From Pseudomonas kermanshahensis (GTDB lineage Bacteria > Pseudomonadota > Gammaproteobacteria > Pseudomonadales > Pseudomonadaceae), in the NCBI RefSeq assembly GCF_014269205.2, contig NZ_JABWRY020000001.1:4636001-4700000 (forward strand): 64,000 nucleotides of DNA, written 5' to 3'. This document shows, piece after piece, positions 8,225 to 17,413 of the stretch (position 1 is its first letter; every line of letters begins with the position of its first letter). The notes under the pieces were generated by a model that did no database searches, had not been told where the DNA came from, and was given only the letters and a program-made list of their open reading frames with translations. The translations under genes were made by a program, and so were the position numbers.

Positions 8225-11200
8225 ATGTCGAAGTTCTTTATCGATCGCCCGATCTTCGCCTGGGTGATCGCCTTGGTGATCATGCTGGTCGGGGCACTGT
8301 CGATCCTGAAGTTGCCGATCAACCAGTACCCGAGCATCGCGCCACCGGCCATCGCCATCGCCGTGACCTACCCGGGCGCCTCGGCGCAGACGGTGCAGGA
8401 CACCGTGGTACAGGTCATCGAGCAGCAGCTCAACGGTATCGACAACCTGCGTTATGTGTCTTCGGAAAGTAACTCCGACGGCAGCATGACCATCACCGCT
8501 ACCTTCGAGCAAGGCACCAACGCCGACACCGCGCAGGTACAGGTTCAGAACAAGCTGAACCTGGCTACGCCGCTGTTGCCGCAAGAAGTGCAGCAACAAG
8601 GTATCCGCGTCACCAAGGCGGTTAAAAACTTCCTGCTGGTGATCGGCCTGGTGTCCGAAGATGGCAGCATGACCAAGGACGACTTGGCCAACTACATCGT
8701 CTCGAACATGCAGGACCCGATTTCGCGGACTGCCGGCGTGGGTGACTTCCAGGTGTTCGGTGCGCAGTACGCCATGCGTATCTGGCTCGATCCGGCCAAG
8801 CTGAACAAGTTCCAGCTGACCCCAGTCGACGTCAAGACCGCAGTCGCCGCGCAGAACGTGCAGGTGTCCTCCGGCCAACTTGGCGGCCTGCCGGCCTTGC
8901 CGGGTACCCAGCTCAACGCCACCATCATCGGCAAGACCCGCCTGCAAACCGCCGAGCAGTTCGAGAAGATTCTGCTCAAGGTTAACAGCGACGGTTCCCA
9001 AGTACGCCTGGGCGATGTCGCCGAAGTAGGCCTGGGTGGCGAGAACTACGCCGTCAGCGCCCAGTTCAACGGCAAGCCGGCGTCGGGCCTGGCGGTCAAG
9101 CTGGCCACCGGTGCCAACGCCCTGGACACCGCCAAGGCCCTGCGCCAGACCATCAGCGACCTCGAGCCGTTCTTCCCGCCTGGCGTGAAGGCCGTGTTCC
9201 CGTATGACACCACGCCGGTGGTCACCGAATCGATCAGCGGGGTAATCCACACCCTGATCGAAGCCGTGGTCCTGGTGTTCCTGGTGATGTACCTGTTCCT
9301 GCAGAACTTCCGCGCCACCATCATCACCACCATGACCGTACCGGTGGTATTGCTGGGTACTTTCGGCATCCTTGCCGCTGCGGGCTTCAGCATCAACACC
9401 CTGACCATGTTCGCCATGGTCCTGGCCATCGGCTTGCTGGTGGACGACGCCATCGTCGTGGTGGAAAACGTCGAGCGGGTAATGTCCGAAGAGGGGTTGC
9501 CACCCAAGGAAGCGACCAAGCGCTCCATGGAGCAGATCCAGGGAGCCCTGGTGGGTATCGCCCTGGTGCTGTCGGCGGTACTGCTGCCAATGGCCTTCTT
9601 CGGCGGCTCCACCGGTGTGATCTATCGGCAGTTCTCCATCACCATCGTCTCGGCCATGGGCCTCTCGGTGCTGGTGGCGCTGATCTTCACCCCTGCACTG
9701 TGCGCCACCATGCTCAAGCCGCTGAAAAAGGGCGAGCACCATGTGGCCAAGGGTGGTTTCTTCGGCTGGTTCAACCGTAACTTCGACCGCAGCGTAAACG
9801 GCTACGAGCGCAGCGTCGGTACCATCCTGCGCAACAAGGTGCCATTCCTGCTGGCCTACGCGCTGATCGTGGTCGGCATGATCTGGCTGTTCGCCCGCAT
9901 CCCGACGGCGTTCCTGCCTGAAGAAGACCAGGGCGTGCTGTTTGCCCAGGTGCAGACCCCGGCAGGCTCCAGTGCTGAACGCACCCAGGCGGTGGTCGAC
10001 CAGATGCGTGAGTACCTGCTCAAGGACGAAGCCGATACCGTGTCGTCGGTGTTCACCGTCAACGGCTTCAACTTCGCCGGCCGCGGTCAAAGCTCGGGCA
10101 TGGCCTTCATCATGCTCAAGCCGTGGGATGAGCGCTCCAAGGAGAACAGCGTGTTCGCCCTGGCCCAGCGTGCCCAGCAGCACTTCTTCACCTTCCGCGA
10201 TGCGATGGTATTCGCCTTCGCCCCGCCTGCCGTACTCGAACTGGGTAACGCCACCGGCTTCGACGTGTTCCTCCAAGACCGCGGCGGTGTCGGCCATGCC
10301 AAACTCATGGAAGCACGCAACCAGTTCCTGGCAAAAGCCGCGCAGAGCAAGGTGCTCAGCGCCGTGCGCCCGAACGGCCTGAACGATGAGCCGCAGTACC
10401 AGCTGACCATCGATGACGAACGTGCCAGCGCCTTGGGCGTGACCATTGCCGACATCAACAACACCCTGTCGATTGCCCTGGGTGCCAGCTACGTCAACGA
10501 CTTCATCGACCGTGGCCGGGTCAAGAAGGTGTACATCCAAGGCGAACCGAACGCCCGGATGAGCCCAGAAGACCTGCAGAAGTGGTATGTGCGCAACGGC
10601 AAAGGCGAGATGGTGCCGTTCTCCTCCTTCGCCAAAGGTGAATGGACCTACGGTTCGCCGAAGCTGTCCCGCTACAACGGCGTCGAGGCGATGGAAATCC
10701 TCGGTGCGCCAGCGCCTGGCTACAGTACCGGTGAGGCCATGGCCGAGGTTGAGCGTATCGCTGGCGAACTGCCAAGCGGTATCGGCTTCTCCTGGACCGG
10801 CATGTCCTACGAGGAAAAACTCTCCGGCTCGCAGATGCCGGCACTGTTCGCCCTCTCGGTCCTGTTCGTGTTCCTGTGCCTGGCAGCCCTGTACGAAAGC
10901 TGGTCGATCCCGATCGCCGTCGTGCTGGTCGTACCGCTGGGGATCATCGGTGCACTGATCGCCACTAGCCTGCGCGGGTTGTCCAACGACGTGTACTTCC
11001 TGGTCGGCCTGTTGACCACCATCGGCTTGGCGGCGAAGAACGCGATCCTGATCGTCGAGTTCGCCAAAGAACTGCACGAGCAGGGCCGCAGCCTGTACGA
11101 CGCCGCGATCGAGGCGTGCCGCATGCGTCTGCGCCCGATCATCATGACCTCGCTGGCGTTCATCCTTGGCGTGGTACCGTTGACCATCGCCAGCGGCGCT

Positions 11201-11377
11201 GGCGCCGGCAGCCAGCACGCCATCGGCACCGGCGTGATCGGCGGCATGATCAGCGCCACCGTGTTGGCAATCTTCTGGGTACCGCTATTCTTCGTCGCAG
11301 TGTCGTCGCTGTTCGGCAGCAAACAGCCGGAAAAAGACGCCACCCCTGAAACTCCACGTTATGAGGCTGGGCAATGA
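8225..11377 (+). CDS. ttgB: TtgB, RND multidrug transporter
   Basis: A 1050-residue RND-family inner-membrane proton antiporter of the MexB/AcrB type, starting [20 protein letters not shown]. Twelve transmembrane segments with two large periplasmic loops. Helix 4 carries [16 protein letters not shown], with the paired Asp residues of the proton relay; helix 10 has the matching Lys ([16 protein letters not shown]). It takes up lipophilic antibiotics, aromatic solvents and plant compounds and passes them to TtgC. Its end overlaps the ttgC start by 4 bp (ATGA), a sign of translational coupling. Confidence 0.98.
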   Translation: MSKFFIDRPIFAWVIALVIMLVGALSILKLPINQYPSIAPPAIAIAVTYPGASAQTVQDTVVQVIEQQLNGIDNLRYVSSESNSDGSMTITATFEQGTNADTAQVQVQNKLNLATPLLPQEVQQQGIRVTKAVKNFLLVIGLVSEDGSMTKDDLANYIVSNMQDPISRTAGVGDFQVFGAQYAMRIWLDPAKLNKFQLTPVDVKTAVAAQNVQVSSGQLGGLPALPGTQLNATIIGKTRLQTAEQFEKILLKVNSDGSQVRLGDVAEVGLGGENYAVSAQFNGKPASGLAVKLATGANALDTAKALRQTISDLEPFFPPGVKAVFPYDTTPVVTESISGVIHTLIEAVVLVFLVMYLFLQNFRATIITTMTVPVVLLGTFGILAAAGFSINTLTMFAMVLAIGLLVDDAIVVVENVERVMSEEGLPPKEATKRSMEQIQGALVGIALVLSAVLLPMAFFGGSTGVIYRQFSITIVSAMGLSVLVALIFTPALCATMLKPLKKGEHHVAKGGFFGWFNRNFDRSVNGYERSVGTILRNKVPFLLAYALIVVGMIWLFARIPTAFLPEEDQGVLFAQVQTPAGSSAERTQAVVDQMREYLLKDEADTVSSVFTVNGFNFAGRGQSSGMAFIMLKPWDERSKENSVFALAQRAQQHFFTFRDAMVFAFAPPAVLELGNATGFDVFLQDRGGVGHAKLMEARNQFLAKAAQSKVLSAVRPNGLNDEPQYQLTIDDERASALGVTIADINNTLSIALGASYVNDFIDRGRVKKVYIQGEPNARMSPEDLQKWYVRNGKGEMVPFSSFAKGEWTYGSPKLSRYNGVEAMEILGAPAPGYSTGEAMAEVERIAGELPSGIGFSWTGMSYEEKLSGSQMPALFALSVLFVFLCLAALYESWSIPIAVVLVVPLGIIGALIATSLRGLSNDVYFLVGLLTTIGLAAKNAILIVEFAKELHEQGRSLYDAAIEACRMRLRPIIMTSLAFILGVVPLTIASGAGAGSQHAIGTGVIGGMISATVLAIFWVPLFFVAVSSLFGSKQPEKDATPETPRYEAGQ

Positions 11378-12828
11378 CCAAGTCTTTGTTGTCCCTGGCG
11401 GTAACCGCTTTGATTCTTGGCGGCTGCTCGCTGATCCCTGATTACCAGACCCCGGAAGCGCCGGTGGCAGCGCAGTGGCCGCAAGGCCCTGCGTACTCGC
11501 CGACCGAAGCGGCAGACGTTGCCGCCGCCGAACAGGGCTGGCGCCAGTTCTTCCACGACCCGGCCCTGCAGCAGCTGATCCAGACCTCGCTGGTCAACAA
11601 CCGCGACCTGCGTGTCGCGGCGTTGAACATCGACGCCTACCGTGCGCAGTACCGCATCCAGCGGGCCGACCTGTTCCCGGCCGTTTCGGCCACCGGCAGC
11701 GGCAGCCGCCAGCGGGTACCGGCGAATATGTCGCAGACCGGCCAAGCCGATATCACCAGCCAGTACTCGGCCACCCTCGGCGTCAGCGCCTATGAACTCG
11801 ACCTGTTCGGCCGGGTGCGCAGCCTGAGCGAGCAGGCCCTGGAAACCTACCTGTCCAGCGAGCAGGCGCGGCGCTCCACGCAGATCGCCCTGGTGGCCAG
11901 CGTGGCCAACGCCTACTACACCTGGCAGGCGGATCAGGCGCTGTTCAAACTGACCGAAGAAACGCTGAAGACCTACCAGGAAAGCTACAACCTGACCCGT
12001 CGCAGCAATGAAGTCGGGGTGGCCTCCGCCCTCGACCTCAGCCAGGCACGCACCGCCGTGGAAGGCGCGCGGGTCAAGTACTCGCAGTACCAGCGCCTGG
12101 TGGCACAGGACCTCAACAGCCTGACCGTGCTGCTGGGTACCGGCGTACCGGCCGACCTGCCTGCGCCACTGGAGCTCAATGCCGACCAGTTGGCCGAAGT
12201 ACCGGCTGGCCTGCCGTCGGACATCCTCCAGCGTCGCCCGGACATCCAGGAAGCCGAGCACCTGCTCAAGGCCGCCAACGCCAACATCGGCGCGGCCCGC
12301 GCAGCGTTCTTCCCGAGCATCAGCCTGACCGCCAATGCCGGTACCCTGAGCCCGGACATGGGCGGCCTGTTCAAGGGGGGGTCGGGCACCTGGCTGTTCC
12401 AGCCGCAGATCAACCTGCCGATCTTCAACGCCGGTAGCCTGAAGGCGAGCCTGGACTACTCGAAGATCCAGAAGGACATCAATGTCGCCAAGTACGAAAA
12501 GACCATCCAGACCGCCTTCCAGGAAGTCTCCGATGGCCTGGCGGCGCGCAAGACCTTCGAAGAGCAGTTGCAGGCACAACGTGACCTGGTGCAGGCCAAC
12601 CAGGATTACTACCGCCTGGCGGAGCGTCGCTACCGTATCGGTATCGACAGCAACCTGACCTTCCTCGACGCCCAACGCAACCTATTCAGCGCCCAGCAGG
12701 CACTGATCGGTGATCGCCTGTCGCAGCTGACCAGCGAGGTCAACCTGTACAAGGCGCTCGGCGGTGGCTGGTACGAGAAGACCGGTCAGGCCAATCAGCA
12801 AGCTTCGGTTCAAACACCGAAAAGCTGA
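11374..12828 (+). CDS. ttgC: TtgC, outer-membrane efflux channel
   Basis: A 484-residue outer-membrane factor of the OprM/TolC family. Lipoprotein signal with ILGGC, Cys at residue 18. The two structural repeats show the usual markers: [22 protein letters not shown] in the first and [44 protein letters not shown] in the second. It forms the trimeric exit duct for TtgAB. A run of seven G at 12375-12381 encodes KGGS; the reading frame is intact. A strong intrinsic terminator follows 20 bp after the stop. Confidence 0.97.
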   Translation: MTKSLLSLAVTALILGGCSLIPDYQTPEAPVAAQWPQGPAYSPTEAADVAAAEQGWRQFFHDPALQQLIQTSLVNNRDLRVAALNIDAYRAQYRIQRADLFPAVSATGSGSRQRVPANMSQTGQADITSQYSATLGVSAYELDLFGRVRSLSEQALETYLSSEQARRSTQIALVASVANAYYTWQADQALFKLTEETLKTYQESYNLTRRSNEVGVASALDLSQARTAVEGARVKYSQYQRLVAQDLNSLTVLLGTGVPADLPAPLELNADQLAEVPAGLPSDILQRRPDIQEAEHLLKAANANIGAARAAFFPSISLTANAGTLSPDMGGLFKGGSGTWLFQPQINLPIFNAGSLKASLDYSKIQKDINVAKYEKTIQTAFQEVSDGLAARKTFEEQLQAQRDLVQANQDYYRLAERRYRIGIDSNLTFLDAQRNLFSAQQALIGDRLSQLTSEVNLYKALGGGWYEKTGQANQQASVQTPKS

Positions 12829-12847
12829 ATGATCCGCTAGCAGCATC

Positions 12848-12876
12848 AAGCCCACCTTCGCGGTGGGCTTTTTGTT
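12848..12876 (+). terminator. Intrinsic terminator of ttgABC
   Basis: 9-bp stem AAGCCCACC / GGTGGGCTT with loop TTCGC, followed by a T-rich tail (TTTGTTTTC). Confidence 0.92.
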
Positions 12877-13097
12877 TTCGGTTGCCCGCGAAGAGGCCGG
12901 CACATGAAAACAATTAACCAACTGGAACATTCCGTTCGATAATCGCCCCATACCGTCTGCGACGAATTGCCTCGCCCCTTCCCTACCCCGCACCATCCGC
13001 TCACGCAACGTTGCCCACGTTCATCAAAAGACCCGTGCTTGCAGGCCGCATCCTGCAATGCAACGGTTCGCCAATAAAAACAAGAGATCCACGACAG

Positions 13098-14351
13098 ATG
13101 AGCATTTCGTACCCCGCACGCCAGCTGCTGCCAGGCCTGTTGGCCATGTCCTGCACCCTCCCCGTGTTCGCCGCCGACGGTGGCTTCATCGAAGACGGCA
13201 AGGCCACCCTCAACCTGCGCAACTTCTACATCAACCGCAATTTCGTCGACCCGGCACACCCGCAGGCCAAGGCCGAAGAATGGACCCAAAGCTTCATCCT
13301 CGACGCCCGCTCCGGTTTTACCCAGGGCACCGTCGGTTTCGGCATGGACGTACTGGGCCTGTACTCGGTCAAGCTCGATGGCGGTAAAGGCACCACCAAC
13401 ACCCACCTGCTGCCGGTGCACGACGATGGCCGCCCCGCCGATGATTTCGGCCGCCTGGGCGTGGCCTTGAAAGCCAAGCTCTCGCAGACCGAATTGAAGG
13501 TCGGCGAATGGATGCCGGTGCTGCCGATCCTGCGCTCCGACGATGGTCGCTCGCTGCCACAAACCTTCCGCGGCGGCCAGCTGACCTCCAAGGAGATCGA
13601 CGGCCTGACCCTGTACGCCGGCCAGTTCCGCGCCAACAGCCCGCGTAACGACGCCAGCATGGAAGACATGTCGCTCAATGGCCGCGGTGCTTTCACGTCC
13701 GACCGCTTCAACTTCGGCGGCGGTGAATACACCTTCAACGACAAGCGCACAACGATTGCCCTGTGGGATGCCCAGCTCAAGGACATCTACCGCCAGCAGT
13801 ACCTCAACCTGGTCCACAGCCAGCCACTGGGCGACTGGACCCTGGGCGCCAACCTCGGTTACTTCACCGGCAAGGAAGACGGTGCCGAGCGCGCCGGCGA
13901 CCTGGACAACCGCACCGCCTCGGCGCTGCTCTCGGCTCGCTACCAGGGCCATACCTTCTTCGTCGGCCTGCAGAAGGTCAGCGGCGATGACGCCTGGATG
14001 CGCGTCAACGGCACCAGCGGCGGCACCTTGGCCAACGACAGCTACAACTCAAGCTTCGACAACGCCAAGGAACGCTCGTGGCAGGTGCGCCATGACTTCA
14101 ACTTCGCCACTGTCGGGGTACCGGGGCTTACCCTGATGAACCGCTATATCAAGGGTGACAACGTGACTGCAGGTGGCGTTGACGACGGCAAGGAGTGGGC
14201 GCGAGAAACAGAGCTGGCTTATGTGGTGCAGTCGGGCAGCTTCAAGGACCTTTCGTTGAAGTGGCGCAACTCGACCATGCGCCGGGACTTCAGCACCAAC
14301 GCGTTCGATGAGAACCGCTTGATCGTGAGCTACCCGCTGAACCTTCTGTAA
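13098..14351 (+). CDS. OprD-family outer-membrane porin
   Basis: A 417-residue protein with a signal peptide ending VFA-AD (about residues 1-24), then the OprD-family opening GGFIEDGKATLNLRNFYINRNF and the conserved EWTQSFILDARSGFTQGTVGFG stretch. It ends in an alternating beta-strand with a hydrophobic terminus (ENRLIVSYPLNLL), as in an 18-stranded channel. Family members pass basic amino acids or aromatic and other carboxylates. The position next to the pca cluster favours an aromatic acid, and the P. putida homologue is usually labelled BenF-like; this is inference. The ATG at 13098 starts the signal peptide. Confidence 0.9.
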   Translation: MSISYPARQLLPGLLAMSCTLPVFAADGGFIEDGKATLNLRNFYINRNFVDPAHPQAKAEEWTQSFILDARSGFTQGTVGFGMDVLGLYSVKLDGGKGTTNTHLLPVHDDGRPADDFGRLGVALKAKLSQTELKVGEWMPVLPILRSDDGRSLPQTFRGGQLTSKEIDGLTLYAGQFRANSPRNDASMEDMSLNGRGAFTSDRFNFGGGEYTFNDKRTTIALWDAQLKDIYRQQYLNLVHSQPLGDWTLGANLGYFTGKEDGAERAGDLDNRTASALLSARYQGHTFFVGLQKVSGDDAWMRVNGTSGGTLANDSYNSSFDNAKERSWQVRHDFNFATVGVPGLTLMNRYIKGDNVTAGGVDDGKEWARETELAYVVQSGSFKDLSLKWRNSTMRRDFSTNAFDENRLIVSYPLNLL

Positions 14352-14358
14352 TTTCACA

Positions 14359-14421
14359 GGCCTCTTCGCGGGTAAACCCGCTCCTACAGGGTGGGAGCGG
14401 GTTTACCCGCGAAGAGGCCGG
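14359..14421. repeat. Perfect inverted REP pair
   Basis: CTCTTCGCGGGTAAACCCGC plus TCC on the left mirrors GGAGCGGGTTTACCCGCGAA plus GAGGCC on the right, with only about 3-6 bp between the arms. It can fold into one long hairpin just after the porin gene. Confidence 0.9.
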
Positions 14422-14473
14422 ATGACTTGATGCATAAATAACTTTATCGCATAACAACCTAAACAAACCTTCA

Positions 14474-14502
14474 TTGACGACATAAGCTGTAACAGCTTAA
14501 AT
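14474..14502 (+). promoter_or_regulatory. Promoter with embedded perfect 17-bp palindrome
   Basis: TTGACG at 14474-14479, 17-bp spacer, TTAAAT at 14497-14502. The spacer contains the perfect palindrome TAAGCTGTAACAGCTTA (14483-14499), which runs into the -10 element. It lies 32 bp upstream of the LysR gene, so autoregulation is likely. Confidence 0.55.
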
Positions 14503-14533
14503 CGAGCCCTGATCCCCGCCCCAGAGCCGCGAC

Positions 14534-15457
14534 ATGGACCTCCGTCAACTGCGCTACTTCATCGCCCTCAACGAATACCGCAGTTTTGTCCGCGCCGCTG
14601 AAGCCATGGGCATCACCCAACCTGCATTCAGCCGCGCCATCCAGGGCCTGGAGCAGACATTCGGCTGCGCCCTGGTAGACCGCGCCAGCAAGGCACTGCC
14701 ACCCACCCCCGAAGGCTTGGTGGTGCTGCAGCACGCACGCCGCCTCGTGCAAGGTGCCGCGCAGTTGAGCAACGAAGTGCTACAGATGACCAAGCTCGAC
14801 GCTGGCGAGTTGCACTTCGGCAGCGGCCCGGCCCTGGCTGTTCGCCTGGTCCCCGATGCCTTGCGCCACTTCATCGACAGCCACCCGGGTATTCGTACCT
14901 CGCTGCTGGTGGACAATGCCGAGCGCCTCGGCCAGGCACTGCGCCGTGAGCAGATCGAATTCTTCGTCGACGACATCCGCCCGTTCGAGGCCGACCCCAA
15001 CTTCCATACCGAGCCGCTTTCGCCACGCCCTGGCCTGTTCTTCTGCCGCCCCGGCCACCCGTTGCTGGCCAAGGACAGCCTGTCGACCAACGACCTGTTC
15101 ACCTACCCGCTGGCCAGCGCCCTGCTCGCGCCCGGTGTGCGCAAGCGTCTGGCCAACCTGAGCGGGCGCAGCGACTTCACCCCACACCTGCAGACCGAAC
15201 ACCTGGCGGTGCTGCGCAGTGTCGTGCAGGCCAGTAATGCAATCGGTACCGCCAGCGAAGAAGCCGTTGCCGAAGACCTGGCGGCCGGCCGCCTGGTGCG
15301 CCTGCACTGGCGCAACCTGCCGCCCGCACTGGAAGTGCTCAGCGTGCGCTGCGGCGTGGTCAGCCGCAGCGGCTACCGGTTGTCACCGGCGGCGCGGGCG
15401 ATGATCGAGACGCTGGTGGGGCTGGATGCGCCCCTGCGGAGTGCTGCCATTCGCTGA
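14534..15457 (+). CDS. LysR-family transcriptional regulator
   Basis: A 307-residue full-length LysR protein beginning MDLRQLRYFIALNEYRSFVRAAEAMGITQPAFSRAIQGLE, the helix-turn-helix, followed by an effector domain (LHFGSGPALAVRLVPDALRHF, then a hinge at FTPHLQTEHL). It is not PcaQ or CatR by obvious sequence. It sits between the OprD-type porin and the Mpo1-like gene, on the opposite strand to pca. A perfect palindrome in its own promoter may be its binding site. Effector and targets are unknown; the porin upstream is one candidate target. Confidence 0.86.
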   Translation: MDLRQLRYFIALNEYRSFVRAAEAMGITQPAFSRAIQGLEQTFGCALVDRASKALPPTPEGLVVLQHARRLVQGAAQLSNEVLQMTKLDAGELHFGSGPALAVRLVPDALRHFIDSHPGIRTSLLVDNAERLGQALRREQIEFFVDDIRPFEADPNFHTEPLSPRPGLFFCRPGHPLLAKDSLSTNDLFTYPLASALLAPGVRKRLANLSGRSDFTPHLQTEHLAVLRSVVQASNAIGTASEEAVAEDLAAGRLVRLHWRNLPPALEVLSVRCGVVSRSGYRLSPAARAMIETLVGLDAPLRSAAIR

Positions 15458-15570
15458 AGTGATGATGCTGGTGGGCTGCAGGCTATCCTGAGCAATATAG
15501 GTTGCCTGTGCCCGCGAAGGGACCGGCACAGGCAGTAAAACCCGATCAGGCAAACCAGGGAGGCACAATA

Positions 15571-16083
15571 ATGAAAAACCTCGAAGAGCACCTGAGCCAG
15601 TACGCCAATTACCACCGCGACCCGCGCAACATCGCCACCCATTTCATCGGCATTCCACTGATCGTGCTGGCCGTGACCATTCTGCTGTCACGCCCAGGCT
15701 GGGACATTGCAGGCATCTGGCTGTCACCTGCCCTGCTGGCGGCCGCCGCCTCGGTGTGGTTCTACCTGCGCCTGGACCTGCGCTTCGGGCTGGTCATGGG
15801 CCTGCTGCTGGGGCTGTGCCTGTGGGTTGGCCAGGTACTGGCGGTGCAAAGCACCGGGCTGTGGCTGGGGGCTGGGCTGGGGGCATTTGTGCTGGGCTGG
15901 ATCATCCAGTTCGTCGGCCACTACTACGAGGGCCGCAAGCCGGCGTTCGTCGACGACATCAGCGGGCTGATCATCGGGCCGCTGTTCGTGGTGGCCGAAG
16001 CTGCATTCATGCTGGGGTTGTGCCCCGCGCTGAAGCGGGCCGTGGAAGCCAACGCCGGGCCGGTAACACTGAGGTCGATGTAG
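15571..16083 (+). CDS. Mpo1-like (DUF962) membrane protein
   Basis: A 170-residue protein starting MKNLEEHLSQYANYHRDPRNIATHFIGIPLIV. The Mpo1/YGL010w-family marks are present: H-x-x-P-x-N-x-x-T-H-x-x-G-I-P at about residues 15-29, four hydrophobic segments, and a second metal-ligand motif GHYYEGRKPA near 110-120. The yeast founder is an Fe2+-dependent dioxygenase in phytosphingosine alpha-oxidation; the bacterial role is unknown, probably a membrane fatty-acid or lipid oxidation. The start is set by GGGAGG, 5-6 nt before the ATG. Its stop lies inside a REP pair. Confidence 0.85.
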   Translation: MKNLEEHLSQYANYHRDPRNIATHFIGIPLIVLAVTILLSRPGWDIAGIWLSPALLAAAASVWFYLRLDLRFGLVMGLLLGLCLWVGQVLAVQSTGLWLGAGLGAFVLGWIIQFVGHYYEGRKPAFVDDISGLIIGPLFVVAEAAFMLGLCPALKRAVEANAGPVTLRSM

Positions 16084-16194
16084 GAGCGGCCTTGCGTCGC
16101 GATCGGGCCGCGTAGCGGCCCCAGGTTTCAGTGATACCGCAAATACTGTTGGGGCCGCTTTGCGGCCCGATCGCGACGCTAGGCCGCTCCTACA
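16080..16194. repeat. REP pair between convergent genes
   Basis: TAGGAGCGGCCTTGCGTCGC on the left mirrors GCGACGCTAGGCCGCTCCTA on the right, each followed inward by a GGGCCGC...GCGGCCC hairpin. It occupies the whole gap between the Mpo1-like gene and pcaC. Confidence 0.88.
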
Positions 16195-16207
16195 AAGGCC
16201 GCAAGGA

Positions 16208-16600
16208 TCAAGCGCGCGACTCAACCCCCAGCTCATCCCACACCGACTCCGCCAGGTGGAAGGTGGCATTGGCTGCCGGAATACCGCAATAGATCGCGCT
16301 CTGCATCAGCACTTCCTTGATCTCGTCACGGGTCACGCCATTGTTGGCAGCGGCGCGCAAGTGCAGCTTGAGCTCGTCGTTGCGGTTCATGCCGATCAGC
16401 ATGGCGATGGTGATCAGGCTGCGGGTATGGCGCGGCAGGCCGGGGCGGGTCCAGATATCACCCCAGGCATGGCGAGTGATCATTTCCTGAAACTCGCCAT
16501 TGAAGTCGTTGAGCTTCTCCAGGCTGCGGTCCACGTGGGCATCGCCCAGCACCGCGCGGCGCACTTGCATGCCCGCGTCGTAGCGTTGTTTCTCATCCAT
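16208..16600 (-). CDS. pcaC: PcaC, 4-carboxymuconolactone decarboxylase
   Basis: A 130-residue protein of the carboxymuconolactone decarboxylase/AhpD-like fold. Visible marks: FQEMITRHAWGDIWTRPGLPRHTRSLITIAMLIGMNRNDELKLHLRAA and the later EIKEVLMQSAIYCGIPAANATF, containing the conserved helices and the single Cys. It decarboxylates gamma-carboxymuconolactone to beta-ketoadipate enol-lactone in the protocatechuate branch. The ATG at 16600 follows pcaD after 10 bp and is the last gene of the pcaTBDC run. The length matches the family. Confidence 0.96.
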   Translation of the reverse strand: MDEKQRYDAGMQVRRAVLGDAHVDRSLEKLNDFNGEFQEMITRHAWGDIWTRPGLPRHTRSLITIAMLIGMNRNDELKLHLRAAANNGVTRDEIKEVLMQSAIYCGIPAANATFHLAESVWDELGVESRA

Positions 16601-16610
16601 GGCGTCGTCC

Positions 16611-17402
16611 TCAGTGGGCCAGCAGGAAGTCGAGTACACGGCGGCTGAAGCGCTCGCCAATCTCGACGTTGGACAGGTGCGCTGCCGGGAAATCGACATA
16701 CTCGGCACCCTTGATAGCCGCCTGCATGAAACGGCCATGTTCCGGCGTGGTCACCACGTCTTCAGTACCGGCAACGATCAGCGTCGGCACTTGGATACGC
16801 TGAACCTGCTCGCGGTAGTCGGCGTCGCGTACCGCAGCGCAGTTGGCCGCATAGCCCTCAGGCTGGGTCTGCGCGAGCATCTGGCAGATACGCTGGGCCT
16901 GCTCGGGCTGCGCCTGGGCGAAGGCCGGGGTGAACCAGCGGGCAATGGACGCGTCGCGCAGCTCGACCATGGCCTGTTGGCCGCCCTTGAGCACGGTGTC
17001 GATACGCGGGTTCCAGACCTCATCGCTGCCAATCTTGGCGGCGGTGTTGCACAGGGTCAGGCTGGCCAGGCGTTCGCCGGCGTTGATGCCCAGCCACTGG
17101 CCGATCAGGCCGCCCATCGACAGGCCGACGAAGTGCGCCTTGTTGATGTCCAGGGCGTCGAGCAAGGCCACGACGTCGCGGCCCAGTTGCTCGATGCTGT
17201 ACGGGCCGGCGGTCACCAGCGAATCGCCGTGGCCGCGGGTGTCATAACGCAGCACACGGAAGTGCTCGCTCCACACGGGGATCTGCGTGTCCCACATGCC
17301 CAGGTCGGTGCCGAGGGAGTTGGACAAGACCAGCACCGGAGCATCCGCCGGGCCATCGATTTGATAGTTCAGTACGCCATCGGCCAGTTGCAAATGCGCC
17401 AC
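16611..17402 (-). CDS. pcaD: PcaD, beta-ketoadipate enol-lactone hydrolase
   Basis: A 263-residue alpha/beta hydrolase. The nucleophile elbow GLSMGG has Ser95; the oxyanion region SNSLGTDLGMWD (27-38) and the RGHGDS loop at 56-61 are typical, with the catalytic His near the C-terminus (PAAHLSNVE). It opens beta-ketoadipate enol-lactone to beta-ketoadipate in the cytoplasm. 11 bp downstream of pcaB and 10 bp upstream of pcaC, so co-transcribed. Confidence 0.96.
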   Translation of the reverse strand: MAHLQLADGVLNYQIDGPADAPVLVLSNSLGTDLGMWDTQIPVWSEHFRVLRYDTRGHGDSLVTAGPYSIEQLGRDVVALLDALDINKAHFVGLSMGGLIGQWLGINAGERLASLTLCNTAAKIGSDEVWNPRIDTVLKGGQQAMVELRDASIARWFTPAFAQAQPEQAQRICQMLAQTQPEGYAANCAAVRDADYREQVQRIQVPTLIVAGTEDVVTTPEHGRFMQAAIKGAEYVDFPAAHLSNVEIGERFSRRVLDFLLAH

Positions 17403-17413
17403 AGCAGTCTCCT

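Noticed and set aside
7745..11218. Very long open frame (about 1157 codons) antisense to ttgA/ttgB
   Set aside because: Shadow of the GC-rich ttgAB codons: low-complexity His/Gln/Asp/Gly-rich translation, no homology pattern, and the sense genes are certain.
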